Assembly: GCF_000327385.1 (NCBI RefSeq)
Contig: NW_008710284.1
Location: forward strand, 802,259 to 866,258
DNA: 64,000 bases
From: Lottia gigantea
Taxonomy: Eukaryota > Mollusca > Gastropoda > Lottiidae
Direction: 5' to 3'
The position numbers were made by a program, and so were the translations under genes. The notes below the pieces were generated by a model. The model did no database searches. It saw only the letters and a program-made list of their open reading frames with translations, and was not told the origin of the DNA. Shown piece by piece: positions 1 through 11,885 of this stretch; the first letter of the stretch is position 1, and each line of letters opens with the position of its first letter.

Positions 1-431
1 TTTCTAAAGTACTCTTGCATAAAAATTAATTGGAACATTAAAAGGGCATAAAATGTGGTCCAATTTAAATTTTAGGGTCACAAAAAGTCATTTTAAGATC
101 CATTTTTAAAAGGGGTCAGTTTACTTCAAAGGGTTTCACAGCATTTAATTTTTAACTGTTTCTTAAAGTGCAAGAAAGATGCCTAAAGCTATGGAGATAT
201 TTTGAAGATTTTTCCACATTATTTTTAAATTGGAAATTTGGAATAAAAACATCAAAGGTGTTGCCCAGCAGTGAAATTTTTTATGTTTTTATTTAAGTAT
301 TTGTCTTTAAAATAAAAAAGAAACAGAATTCCTGAGGCACTTGTGTTTTATCTGTTTATTAGGAATGGTAGAATGATTCAATATTGAGGGGGAAAAAATA
401 AGCCAAAGATTTGTATGGAAAGAAATTCAAA
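1..431. other. gene-free AT-rich flank
   Basis: No reading frame, RNA gene or clear repeat is visible. The sequence is AT-rich with many short A and T runs and leads directly into the short tandem array that follows. Confidence 0.6.
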
Positions 432-625
432 AAAGCTTAAGATTTGTATTTAAAGTGAAAAAAGCTGAAAATTATATTTAAACATGAAAAAAGCTGAAGA
501 TTCAAATTTAAAAGTGAAAAAAGCTGAAAATTATATTTAAAAGTGGAAAAAGCTGAAGATTCAAATTTAAAAGTGAAAAAAGCTGAAGATTATATTTAAA
601 AGTGGAAAAAGCTGAAGATTGTATA
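432..625. repeat. 29/30-bp minisatellite
   Basis: Six to seven degenerate copies of a unit built around AAAAAGCTGAAGATT followed by an AT-rich spacer. Starts of the AGCTG core fall at 463, 492, 522, 551, 581 and 610, so spacings alternate 29 and 30 bp. This suggests a two-unit (59-bp) higher-order repeat. No coding potential. Confidence 0.85.
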
Positions 626-834
626 AAAATAAGAGACAAAATAGCCCAAGTTTGTATGGAAAAATTCAAAACAAGCTAAAAATCTGTCACAACATGTCAA
701 AATATTCATCACAAATGTCAAACAAATATCAAAGTATGACAGAAACATCAACTATTTTTATAACAAACCAAAACATCAATATTAAAACTCCAAATTAGAT
801 AATATTCTTGGAAAGAAATAATAATACACATAGA

Positions 835-1334
835 TGTTTCTATTTACACCATTCCTGTGGTAGGTCTGTAGTTCTAGTAATTCCAAAATTCATTTACCAT
901 ATAACATCAGGATTATAAATACAATATTTGCCAATGTTTCTATTTACACCATTCCTGTGGTAGGTCTGTAGTTCTAGTCATTCCAAAATTCATTTACATT
1001 ATAACATCAGGATTATAAATACAATATTTGCCAATGTTTCTATTTACACCATTCCTGTGGTAGGTCTGTAGTTCTAGTCATTCCAAAATTCATTTACCAT
1101 ATAACATCAGGATTATAAATACAATATTTGCCAATGTTTCTATTTACACCATTCCTGTGGTAGGTCTGTAGTTCTAGTCATTCCAAAATTCATTTACCAT
1201 ATAACATCAGGATTATAAATACAATATTTGCCAATGTTTCTATTTACACCATTCCTGTGGTAGGTCTGTAGTTCTAGTTATTCCAAAATTCATTTACATT
1301 ATAACATCAGGATTATAAATACAATATTTGCCAA
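835..1334. repeat. five-copy 100-bp tandem repeat (R2-related)
   Basis: Five near-identical direct copies of exactly 100 bp, starting with TGTTTCTATTTACACC at 835, 935, 1035, 1135 and 1235. Differences are single bases (for example CTAGTAATT versus CTAGTCATT), so the expansion is recent. The part reading ACACCATTCC...GTCTGTAGTTC resembles single dispersed copies near 35490 and 58655. The array therefore probably grew from one insertion of a dispersed family. Confidence 0.9.
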
Positions 1335-3844
1335 TTTGTCTGAATTAAAACTATAAATGTCTCTAATACACAAACAAAGATACAAAAACATTGGATTTAT
1401 TTCTGATAATCCACACAATCAGACTAATTTCATCTCAAAATCTCAATCAACAAACAGAATAGAAATCCCTTGATTACATTTATTTAAAATTCAAATAAGG
1501 CCATATGTCAAAATTTCAAATTTCTCATTTATTTTTCAAAAACTTATTCTGGGTTAGTTAAGATCTTTTGAAGCCATTGTTCTGATGAAAGAAAGGGTTT
1601 TATGGACATGTGATATTTATGAAGGGGCCAGGGGATTTATTTAAGGGGCAGGGGAAACAAATGACCCAGGCAATTATAACACTAGTGATTGAATAACCCC
1701 CTGAAATCAAAACTGAAAGTAGACCTACCATATGCCCAAAAATGCACCCTAACAATTAAAAAGTCTCATAAAATTCATATTGGCGTGACTCGCGTTTTGA
1801 AACGTAATTTTTAAATCTATTTACGGAACCATTGTATAGAACGTTTGAACTAAACAATACAAAGGTCAAATTAGCAGTGACCCATGCTCCGGACAATGGT
1901 CAGAGTGGACAGTGGTCACTTAATAAAAGATATTGAATAAAGGACCTCATGATGGTCAGTGAGGGCCATCTGTCCGTCAGTAAGGAAGGTGTTAGCTTTT
2001 TCAACGAGTTCTATTATGAAATGATTTATAAAAGAACCAGTTGTAAAAATTACGATTGTTTGCTTAAAGGCACACTCTGTCCCCTAAAATACACTACCCT
2101 CATGTTTGGTCATGCCCACACATTGTTCCTTCTGACCCCCCAAATCCCAAATTTAAAAATCATAGACATCTGTTTTTATTGATCTCTCGTATCAAATTAA
2201 GATATTGACTTTAAATTAGAAAAGATCACTTTGAATTTTTAAGTTTTAAAACATCTTCTTTAGTTTTTGTCATGCACGATGTTGTAATTTCTGTGGCCTC
2301 TTTGTCTCTGAACATCAAATCATCGGCCATATGTTTTACGAAAGGCTCATGTGAAGGAATTTGATTATCCCAGTCCAAGAGGAGCTTTCCCTCTTATTTT
2401 TGTACCTTTTTGGGCTAACAAAGACCACTCTGAACTCCTGGTTTTAATTTTATTCATTTTTTGAAAATGTTTGGTTATGGGTTCTAGGCCAGCCAGTAAA
2501 TCTGCAGCACAATCATACATGACTGGCAAGTACAAATAGAAATCCCTGATGAGAGTAATAAAAAGTAATGTATATAGGTGAAAGTGTAGGATCACGGTGA
2601 CCAAATAACTTATTAAGGTCAATGGGTACAAACCAGCGGGGAGGCTGGATAGATGAGGGTTCATTTGGTACAATATGTGGTGGTTTCATTCATAAATAGG
2701 GGATTATTTGTTTTAGTTATGTCATCTTCACAGCTTTTTATTTTAGATATATAAGATATATCCCACAGATATTCATTAACTACAAAATAAAATGAATATG
2801 GAGATTTGTATCCTACTTTCTGCTATATTTTTGGCTTTAAACTGAATAATTAAAAAAAAGAAATAGAGTTTTATATATCCTACATTTTGGCTAAAGTTTG
2901 AATTAATGAAGTCTGATGGAATTGGTACGATTATTCCACTATATTTATTTATGTTCTGTCCGTCTGTTGATGCTCTCTGATTTTTTATTTCTGTATGCCT
3001 GTTTTCAACAATTTGACACAAAAGTTCTATAAATAAGAGAAAGTTCATTGGTTTTTCAAGTTGGAAAGACATCGTAGATTGCATTAATTAGAAAACCACC
3101 TGAAAAATCATTATGCAATATTTCATTGATGACAATTTTTTCATAAACCTTGGACAAACTTGTCACTTGGTTTCAAATTAGATAAACCATTCACTAACTG
3201 ACATTTACCATTGTCTTGTTATAAATAACACTTAATCTGATTTTATTGCCTTTTTATTCATCCATTGTCAAAATTTAATTCTTTTTCTGTTTGTTTTACA
3301 CTTTCCCTCTATCTATTTCATTGCTTTTTCATTGTATTTTTTCATGCCCAATTTTTACGCTTGCTTGTTCAACCTAATTTTATTCAACGTGTGAATTAAC
3401 TTCATTGTGTTATGGTTTGGCTACACACTTAAAAATAACATTACTTGGAAAAATTCGTTCATCCGTACTAGATGTTTAATTTAAGTGACGTTTTAAGTAG
3501 AATTTTGGTATTTATACCTGTTGATTTATACAATTATAATTTTTAATTTTTTAATAAAATTTTCACTTCATTTTGTCCATTTTAGTTACTAATCAAAAAA
3601 TAAATTAAGTTGATATAAAAATCACTATAAATTGACAAAATTGAGTTGTAAACAAAAAGTAATGCAAAAATGATTAATTCTGGAATGTCTGAACCAAAGA
3701 TGACATAATTTTGCAGAAGTTTTATAACAGACTGATTGGAACAATACAGACATTTGTAAAAAGCAGAGAAAAATATAAGTGGAAGGAATAAATCATTTTA
3801 TTGTAAATTGAAACCAAATGTTCTGTTTTGGATGTTCTAAATTA
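1335..3844. other. gene-free stretch
   Basis: No credible exon was seen. A small CpG-bearing patch lies near 1780-1900 (GACTCGCGTTTTGAAACG). The short open frames here are what AT-rich noise gives and have no recognisable domains. Confidence 0.55.
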
Positions 3845-4242
3845 TCCACATTTAAATTTGACAGAAGGTTGTAAGCTAATAAGTACATAATAATTGAAAT
3901 AAAAGACAACATATGGGAAAAGTTGAGAAAAAGTGCATTTACCTGCTAAATTTTGACAGAAGTTATAGATGAAACCAAATGTTCTGTTTTGGAATGCCTA
4001 TAAAATTTAAATTTGACAGAAGGTTGCTGGGCATTTATTACACAATGATTTGAAAAAAAGTCAAATTGGATCCTAACACAGTAGTTGTACTCTTTGGAAG
4101 GTTTTTAAAATAATTTGACAGAAGGTTGCTGGGCATTTATTACACAATAATTTGTAATTGTAAAAGCTCTCTTGTGGAATGTTTTAATAAGAAATTTGAC
4201 AGAAGGTTTGATAGCACGTATTACCCAACAGCAGTTCATTTG
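3845..4242. repeat. irregular repeat with AATTTGACAGAAGGTT core
   Basis: At least four copies of AATTTGACAGAAGGTT occur near 3857, 4011, 4117 and 4194. Two of them continue as GCTGGGCATTTATTACACAA. Spacing is uneven, so this is a decayed tandem or locally duplicated repeat. A further partial copy precedes it near 3950. Confidence 0.75.
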
Positions 4243-5003
4243 ATTTAGTATCAAAACAGAAGGGCAAAGATCAACAAAATAAATTTTTATCTAAAAAGGG
4301 TGATTAGACGTCTTCAAAAACATTTGAGTCAATCAAAAACTTGTTAAAATAACCCAAAGAGATTGAGGGCAGGTGGTTAAAATAAGAGTAATGAAAATAA
4401 CACAGTGTAATAGCCCTATTTATTAAAGGGCTGGACATGCGTTTAAACTCTGTCAAAGGGGCAGTTACACTTGCTTGAGCAAGAGATTTATGTAGAAGAA
4501 TGTCAATTGAAGGGATATCTTTTTGAAAGGTGTGTGGACAGATGGCTTAACCATGAAATTTTTTTTTTCCCCCACTTCTGTCAGAAATAGGCTTATAGTA
4601 GTTTTTAAATGATCACACAGCATATGGCCTAGTCTAATACATCTAGAAAGTTACATAACCTATCAAATTATCCAAATAGTTCATCTGAAGTTAAAATAAT
4701 TAAACCAGAAATTTGAAAAATTTTGTTAGCCTTGAAAATAATCCAAAGTTTTAAGCTTTTTTCACCTTGAGTTGCATTTTAAGTCTCTCATCCAAAAGGA
4801 ATGGATACAAAAGACTTTGGCTTTCTGCTATTATCTTTGGTTTTAAATTAAATCCCTGATCTTAAGTTCTCCCCCACCCCCTTTTCTTCTATCATTTGAA
4901 ACAAATAAATAACTATCTTGATATTGTCTTATTTTATTAATTTTCTGTGTCTATCTTAAAGATTAATTGATATACTTGTCTTAAACTTTAATCACTATAA
5001 TGG

Positions 5004-5345
5004 ATGACGGCGCGGAAACTTATTTTTATAATTTTTCCTTTAATTGACGTACTGACGATAGAAGGCGACTTCATTTCCGTGGGAACGTACATAATTCATT
5101 ATTTTTACAGAGTAGTCTCGGAGAAATTATCTACGGAGGCTAATTGGTCACTGACTGACCAACACGGCCACTATAAAATATTAATTATTTTGTATTTCGC
5201 TTCGCTTTCCTGTCGCGACCACCTGGTACTACCCAAACCAACTAACGCCACAAAAGTTAGATTTTAGGAAAAGAAGATTTCCGATTCGGCCAGGAAATTA
5301 ATTAATGCCGCAGACAAACCAAGAAGGAAGTTGAAAGGGCTTGTG
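5004..5345. promoter_or_regulatory. CpG-bearing patch, candidate regulatory DNA
   Basis: About twenty CpG dinucleotides in 340 bp (for example GACGGCGCGG and TTCGCTTCGC) stand out against a CpG-poor flank. An 87-codon open frame crosses it, but it lacks any recognisable domain and has no good splice context, so I do not call a gene. It could be an unmethylated enhancer, a promoter or a decayed exon. Confidence 0.3.
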
Positions 5346-5879
5346 GGTAATCTGTATTAATGATGTTTTTCTGAAAATTTACTTTCATAACGATAAATAA
5401 AGTGATTTAGAAGGTCAAGGACTTTTAGGCTATTTTATTAAATTGATGAAAAGAATTTATTCCGAGATTTTGATACTTGATTCAAAAGATAAAAGGCAAA
5501 TTAAAATATTCATCGAATTTTTATTCAAAACAACAAATACTTCGGTATAAAAGGACTTCTGGGGTATAATTTATTTAAAGAATTCATTGCACGATATTAG
5601 AGTTTAATTATTCCTTACAGAAAAAGAAAACTTAAAGTATTATCTTTTCCAAAAAAAACAAATAATTTCTTAACCATTTGACTAATTAAGTATGCAAATA
5701 ATAATCAATTCTGAAATGTTTGGATTTTTATCCGAAATTTAACCCAGGTTCTGTCGAGTTCTCATTATTTACTGGAATTTTCAGTAACTAGTAATTTCTG
5801 AGTGTGATTGAAAAGTTATTTGAAAATTCCTCCAATATGAAGAAGCATTAACTTTCACTAAAGTGAAACTTTCATTATT

Positions 5880-6240
5880 TTTAACGCAAGCGTCAGCGAA
5901 TCTTACGAATGAAGACGAGATTGGAAATTTAAATTCTGACGTCTGGAAGAGCTGTCGTGGACGTCAAATCGGGATCAGGCGGAAATCTTTCAGTAATTGC
6001 CGTCTGATAGCATTATTCAGACTTGAATTCAAAGTCACAAAAATTTCTGGTTAAAAGCTTCAAAAAATCCGATCAGACGCTGGCATTGATTTTTGCCAGA
6101 CTCAATTAGACGTTCCGAAATAACTTCAGCAGACATGTTTTCCTAAAACTTGAAGACTATTGACGTCTCGCACGAAAGCACCACTTTTCTCGTCCAATCT
6201 TGAGAAAGCAATTATCTAGAAATCGAGACAGATCAAATTT
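5880..6240. promoter_or_regulatory. CpG-bearing patch with CRE-like cluster
   Basis: GACGTC palindromes lie at 5938, 5960 and 6162, with a GACGTT at 6109. Two are in the context TGACGTCT and one in GGACGTCA, each 7 of 8 bases of the CRE/ATF consensus TGACGTCA. CpG density is high for the window. Inferred to be a regulatory cluster. No exon structure was found. Confidence 0.35.
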
Positions 6241-7504
6241 ACTGAGGAAAGTTTCAGATCTAATTTGCCAATTTTTTTTTCTTTATACCCCGTACGAGAA
6301 TTAGTTTTTCTTTTTTCTGTAAAAATAAAATGATAGTTGTTAAGATGGATGAAGATTTAATGATAGGAAAGTAATCAATATCAATAGACTGAAAGTTGAA
6401 ATAAAATACAGATAGATTTCACTTCAATAAAATCAAAGGACAAAAATTTGAAAGCTTGGAAAAGTTTCTTTGTTAATGGCTTTGGTTGATTAATAAACTT
6501 GGAAGTTGCTGTAAATTTTTTCATAACAAAAAGCATGCCTATTTTTCTCAGAACTTCTCTTATGAAAGTACAAAAACGGAAACCTGCCATTACTATCAAT
6601 TAACAGCTTGACTGTCATTGTATTCTCCATTAGTTAGTTCCCATCTGTAAAAATATGATAAAAAACATTATCTTGATTGACAGGTCAAGATCTCTGATAC
6701 CGTCATCTGATTGGTTAATGGAAATTCCCTGCAGGTAGTCGTGGAATCTCTTCCCAAGTGATTATTAATTAATACCTTAAAAGGTATGATTCCTGACAGG
6801 CAGATATTCTTTGACACCAAAAAAATTCCCAAGATTGTAAACTCAGAGTGCTGGCTTTGACTTAAATCATTTAAACTTTGTTTTTCAAATAATATCTAAT
6901 ATATTTCCAAATGAAATGGAATAGTGTCGTCATAATTTTACTGCTCTAGATTGGGCTAATAAAGACGTGCAATACCTTACAGTGTGCGATTAGGGAAATT
7001 TGACAAGACAGCAGGATTAGCTTGCTTTTGGTTTGATATCCATCTGTCGAGGGATCTGTAACATACACAGCCAGCAGCACACAGAACCTCAATTTATTGT
7101 CCAAATGATCAAAGAATTTTCTGTTTTTAATGAATCATCCACTTTGTTTCATGTATGGATAAGTCTTTTATTTTTACTAATTATTTAGTCTTTTAGTTGA
7201 TAGATATTAATGAAAATACCTCATTAGTGTTCAAGGATACATTGTTAAATGTTTTTAAGAAGTTTTATTAATTAAAGACTAGTACATTGTTGAAGGATTA
7301 AGAACTAATGGCCCAGCAGGTATCTGTTGGATGCAGACTTGGTGCCATGCTAAGCTGTCCAATGTATGGCATGAAGATTTAAAATATTAGGATGGAACCA
7401 TGCTAAGATTTCTGGACTTTAATGCCTGATAATGCCAAGGTTATTTTTATCATATTTCTGATCCTTTAATGTTGGGTTGAAAAACTGTCTTTTTGTGGCA
7501 TATT

Positions 7505-7620
7505 ATCTCTGTTGTTGGTAGTGAGTTGGATTGTCATCTACTAGGCCATTAAGTGGTTTCAACCTTCCTCAAGGTTTAATAATTCTGATACCATTGCTTG
7601 TGCTTCTGAGAGTCGATTTG
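7505..7620 (+). mobile_element. decayed tRNA-derived SINE copy
   Basis: GGTAGTGAGTTGGATTGTCA, CTACTAGGCCATTAAG, TTCAACCTTCCTCAAGG and ATTCTGATACCATTGCTT follow each other in the same order as in the better SINE copy near 63350-63450. The A-box is only partly left, and the B-box reads GGTTTCAACC instead of GGTTCGAATC. This is an old, inactive copy. Confidence 0.6.
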
Positions 7621-8121
7621 CTGTTATCTTTTCAATTTCTGATCATATATTCTACCTGAATAATAAGGTTTCCTTTGTTTGCAATTATATTCTATTAAAT
7701 ATCCAATATTTTTGGCACTTGATCATTTTTTTCAAGGGCTTTGCTTTGTCGGTTTATTTAAATTATAGGCCTGAAATAACACGAACAGTGGCGTTATGTC
7801 TTCTGTTGACAAATTATCTATCGAAAATATTTCGTCAATGTCAAAGTGTTTATCTATATACACCGCATCATCACAGCTCCCCCTGGAGACAGAATATGGT
7901 AATCTAGGCATGTCAATTATTACTTTTTACAACATTACTACCTCTACAGGGACCCCACTCACCACCATATCTTCCATATATTTGTTATCGCTTGTAATTT
8001 AAGCTTGCCTGAAAACCATTTATTTGGAATTCTCTGGGGGCCTCGTCAGGGTCAGCACATTTGTTATAATTAGATATAAACAAAACTCACTGTCAACTAG
8101 TAGTCTTCCTGGACAGTGTCT

Positions 8122-8290
8122 TAACCTGGCTTTATACAGAGGGTATATCTTGGTAAACAAACCTTTACCATTGGTTATCATCTGTTTGCATAATACATAG
8201 TAAAAGCTAAAGTTTAAATTGAAGGTCTTATATTAGTAAACAAACCTTTGCCATTGGTTAACCTGCTTTGCATAATAACCTTTTTTGCAT
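8122..8290. repeat. short tandem duplication
   Basis: TAGTAAACAAACCTTTGCCATTGG at about 8235 repeats TGGTAAACAAACCTTTACCATTGG at about 8151. Both are followed by a TGCATAATA tract. Two diverged copies about 85 bp apart. Confidence 0.7.
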
Positions 8291-8867
8291 TTAAGTACAA
8301 ATTACATAATAAATTTAATTTAAATTGAGAGTTAACAGAAAACATAATCAAATTTTCACTGCACCCCTTCCCTCAACCAGTAATTTCCTACCTTGAATCA
8401 ACCAGAATATCGGTTCTACAATTTGATTGGTTATATAATATCACAAGCCAGTATTTTTCTTTAATTAACTTAGTGCTGTTTCACCACAACTGTGAAAACA
8501 ACTCAAGTTTCTCTAGTTTTACCTAATTGTCCGTTTTAAATTTAACCAATATTACTTTCGCTTTTCTTTGTGTCTTCTGGTAAATTAACATGTCAGTAAG
8601 GAATTTTGAAATTGATCAAGTCTACTGATTGATACAAACTGTTATCTGATTAATCTTCTCGATAATAATCAGAAATTTCAAAGATTTAAAATATGGCTAT
8701 TGGTAGAAAGGGATACCAACTTGTCAAACAGTGTAATTGTTTTGATAGATATTCAATTAATTTATTATTTTGGAATTTGCTATATACTTGTTCTTGTATT
8801 TGTTATAATTTTTGATGATTATATCATATATATCAGAGAGGTCTGTGAAGCAACAGTTACCAAGCAA

Positions 8868-8932
8868 CTGTTACCAAGTGACATCATACAACAGTGACAT
8901 CATACAACAGTGACATCATATAACAGTGACAC
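8868..8932. repeat. 16-bp repeat of TGACATCATACAACAG
   Basis: TGACATCA begins at 8879, 8895 and 8911, with a degenerate fourth unit at 8927. The array is preceded by AACAGTTACC and AACTGTTACC. TGACATCA differs from the ATF/CRE consensus by one base. The flanking CTGTTACCAAGTGA recurs inverted at about 30728. Confidence 0.8.
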
Positions 8933-8935
8933 AAC

Positions 8936-10019
8936 TTGTAGCACAGTTATAACTCCAGTTAAGCAAAAAGTTTTATTTCTCTGGGTTATGTAATAACTTT
9001 GTAATATTTATGACCATGAAAGATAGTCCACTAGATCTGAGGTTAATGTTCATTATATTTCTGTCTGACACCAAATTCTCAATACACCTTAATACCAAAT
9101 TAATATATGTTCACATTTTAAACATTCTCGCTGTGTGATTGTGGGTGTTAACAACTCATAATGCCCTTCAATATTGCCCTATAAACATGGAATAATAATT
9201 CAAAATTAATATTATTAACTATATGGATGCTGTGACCATATGAAAGAGTTGTCAAGATGATAAACTCTTATATCAAATAATCAGCATTGGCTTGTGGACT
9301 CTCTGAAAGGGATACTTAGTATCAAATGAATATCATTAGCTTGTGCTTTTTATCAAATACATTGCAGAAATTATTCATTTGAAAGACACCGAAAGCTAGT
9401 TTGTTCCATTCAATAGAAAATAAAGACACAATATAATTCAAAAGTTGTAAATATGAGCAAAGCATTTTAAAAGATTATAATTTTAATAGAAAAATATTAC
9501 AAGAACAATGGAAATTTACTGAGTATTTTTTGCTGAAAGCTGATGCAGAGTGGTATCAGGTGTTCGGAAAGATAATATTGTGCTAAAAGAATTAACAAAG
9601 TCTGCTTTCTATGGCAGGATAATTAAATGAAAAATGATACCATGGTTACGCAATTGCAGGAATTTCTTATCAGTTCTGCCAAATGTTTCTTATCCATTTA
9701 AAAGATTGGTAAAAATCTTTCACCAGCCCCTAAATACCAAGATAAGATTATCAAGGTCTGGGGCCTGGTGTTTACTGTCTGTTAATGATGAGGTAATAAC
9801 CTAGTCTCAGTTCAAAGGTCAAGTTTCCTAATTTATACAGCCTGTTTTAAATTACCATAATCTTAAAATGTTGCAAAGGAAATCAAAAAAGTGTTGGGAG
9901 AATTGTTCTTAATTTGATTTTTAAAATTTAATGATTGCATTTTTAGAATGAGGGTCAAGAGAAAGAAAAAACTTAATTTAAATCATTTTTAAATGGGGGA
10001 GAAGGACTGGAGTTGAAAG
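8936..10019. other. gene-free stretch
   Basis: AT-rich DNA without a recognisable exon, RNA gene or repeat beyond short simple tracts. Confidence 0.55.
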
Positions 10020-10290
10020 AGTTGGGGGTGTGAGGGTAAAGGAAGGAGAAGAAACAGATGTATCTGGGTGTCTAGATGATGGGGGTGGGGGTATGAGAGT
10101 GAGGGTAAGAAGGAGAAGAAACAGATGTATGTGGGTGTCTAGATGATGGGGGTGGGGGAGGGTGGGGGAGGGGTGGTGGAGTGAGGGTAAGGGAACAGAT
10201 GTATCTGGGTATCTAGATGATGAGGGTGGTAGAGTGAGGGTAAGGGAACAGATGTATCTGGGTATCTAGATGATGAGGATGCTAAGGAAG
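10020..10290. repeat. G-rich minisatellite
   Basis: Degenerate copies of GTGAGGGTAAGG, ACAGATGTATCTGGGT and TCTAGATGATG occur in order four times. Unit length varies because of GGGGGT runs. The + strand is strongly purine-rich, with GGGGGTGGGGG tracts that might form G-quadruplexes. No coding sense. Confidence 0.8.
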
Positions 10291-10419
10291 ATTATATAAT
10301 TGACACCTCCTCATCTTATAACTCTACCATCTGTTCTATCTTGTTATTCTACCAACAGTTATACCTACACTTTCTCCTTGGTCGGTACAGTGACTCAGTT
10401 TTAAATAGATACATTGAAA

Positions 10420-10730
10420 AATTGAATTTGGCAGATTCTTAGCGTCTTTTTCAGGACTGTATCCTACCCTACCCCTCAGTTGATATTGTGACTTGTTTTT
10501 TTTGGTGTTTAATTTTGAAAAAAGGTCAGAATTGGGCAGATTCTTGGCTTGTTGTGTCCTGCCCGACAATAAGCTATCAAAGCTTTTAATCCCTAATAAT
10601 TGTAAAATATATCGCTGGTTAAATTTTGTAAAGATAGCTGCCACCAATGTATTACCAATATGTTGTTTTGGGTTTTGGATTTCGTTTTGTGGTTTCGATT
10701 CTTTAGTGAGGTTTTTATTTTGTAAAATGG
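10420..10730. repeat. local and dispersed repeat
   Basis: GGCAGATTCTTAGCG (about 10430) and GGCAGATTCTTGGCT (about 10537) are a local duplication. The tail CCAATATGTTGTTTTG...TTTCGTTTTG (10648-10690) has a relative at about 15748-15785, followed in both places by a GTTAGT/TTTAGT and TTTATT tract. Probably a fragment of an unnamed interspersed element. The two overlapping open frames of about 100 codons have no known domain. Confidence 0.5.
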
Positions 10731-10739
10731 CTTTATATA

Positions 10740-11184
10740 TTGTTCAATATTGCTATGACCATATATGGTGTAATATTAGCAATAAATTTATACATAAATA
10801 CATAAAGAGATGACCAGCCTTTTAATTTATAACCCAGAGGCAAAGTCCACAATTTTATGATCTCCTAGAAAATTAAAAATTCAACAAACATGCTAATTTG
10901 GTTAACGCATATTAAGAATTAACATTATCCCTAGGGGGTTCACTTTATTAGGGATTCATGTTGCCTAGCAACCAGAAAACCTCAAATTAAACTTGCCACT
11001 TAACCCCTAGGTCATGTAGATAAAACACATGCAATTTACATTACGTAATTCCTCCATTTCAACATATGGTATGGTCAAGCGAAAGAATTTGGGTTTCTAG
11101 ACAAACAAGATATTTGATCAAGGGAAACAGAATATGTGGCCTGACTATTTTGTTTATCATTAAGCTATATTTAGGGATAGCATT
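10740..11184. other. gene-free stretch
   Basis: AT-rich DNA with nothing recognisable. Confidence 0.5.
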
Positions 11185-11275
11185 TCATCTGTTGTTGACG
11201 ATGTAAATTGTAGAAACGTTGTATATTATAAATTCCATGGGTAGTATACCATAATATTGTGTTAATCCAGGACCA
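11185..11275 (+). repeat. R1 dispersed repeat, single copy
   Basis: GACGATGTAAATTGTAGAAACG followed by TTGTATATTATAAATTCC and GGGTAGTATACCATAATATT is a diverged copy of the unit repeated in tandem at 20081-20345. Confidence 0.6.
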
Positions 11276-11789
11276 ATTTGTCTTTGAATTTTCCCAAACT
11301 TTTCTAAAAAGCTTCTAAAAACAAAGAGCTTTTGAAATTTTAGATCTTGGACTGAAAACTCAGAAGTTGTACCAGTTGGTGACATTGCAGAACCATTTTA
11401 TCAAAATAATGTACACCTACTTTTGACTCATGCTTGTAAAAACAAAGACCCAAGCCTCTAGAGATGTCACTGGTACAGTATTAGTGAATAGACCTGCCAC
11501 GTTACATAACAGCTCCTCCCTCTTCCTGGCCAGCAGATGGTAGAACCGGTCAATGTCACTCTCTGACACATGTTAGGTCATATTAAACAGCCATATTGTC
11601 ATCTTAATAGGCTGTTTTTTACCATCATTCTGTTGTCTCTTGAAGATAGGTTACTGTCATTTTTACAGCCATGATATCTATCTATATCTAGGTGCTTGGT
11701 GCTGTCAATTTTATTAAATAGCATGTTCCTCCCTTCAGTAAATGTTCGATTATTTAATAGAGGTTAAAAGCAGAGACAAAGCTAATTCT

Positions 11790-11885
11790 CTGAACTTTTT
11801 TACCCTTGACGAAGATTCGAACCCTCTGCACCTAATCACCTAGCAGAAGACCACCCTGCTACCGACTGAGCTAAACCACTGGATT
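11790..11885 (-). mobile_element. tRNA-derived SINE head, minus strand
   Basis: The minus strand reads TTTAGCTCAGTCGGTAGCAG, a good RNA polymerase III A-box, and then GGTTCGAATCTTCG, a canonical B-box, about 45 nt further on. The ends do not pair as an acceptor stem, so this is not a functional tRNA gene. The same head occurs at 63351 and, decayed, at 7505. Confidence 0.75.

Larger units (their letters stand above)
4243..8121. other. gene-free stretch with two CpG-bearing patches
   Basis: No protein domain or convincing exon is visible. Two patches, 5004-5345 and 5880-6240, have far more CpG than their surroundings and look like candidate regulatory or conserved non-coding DNA. The second carries three GACGTC palindromes. 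A GACGTC is also present at 4307. A decayed SINE lies at 7505-7620. Confidence 0.55.

Noticed and set aside
11807-11880. Possible tRNA gene on the minus strand
   Set aside because: A- and B-boxes are good, but the ends do not form an acceptor stem and the family recurs at 63351 and 7505 with a common tail, so it is a SINE head.
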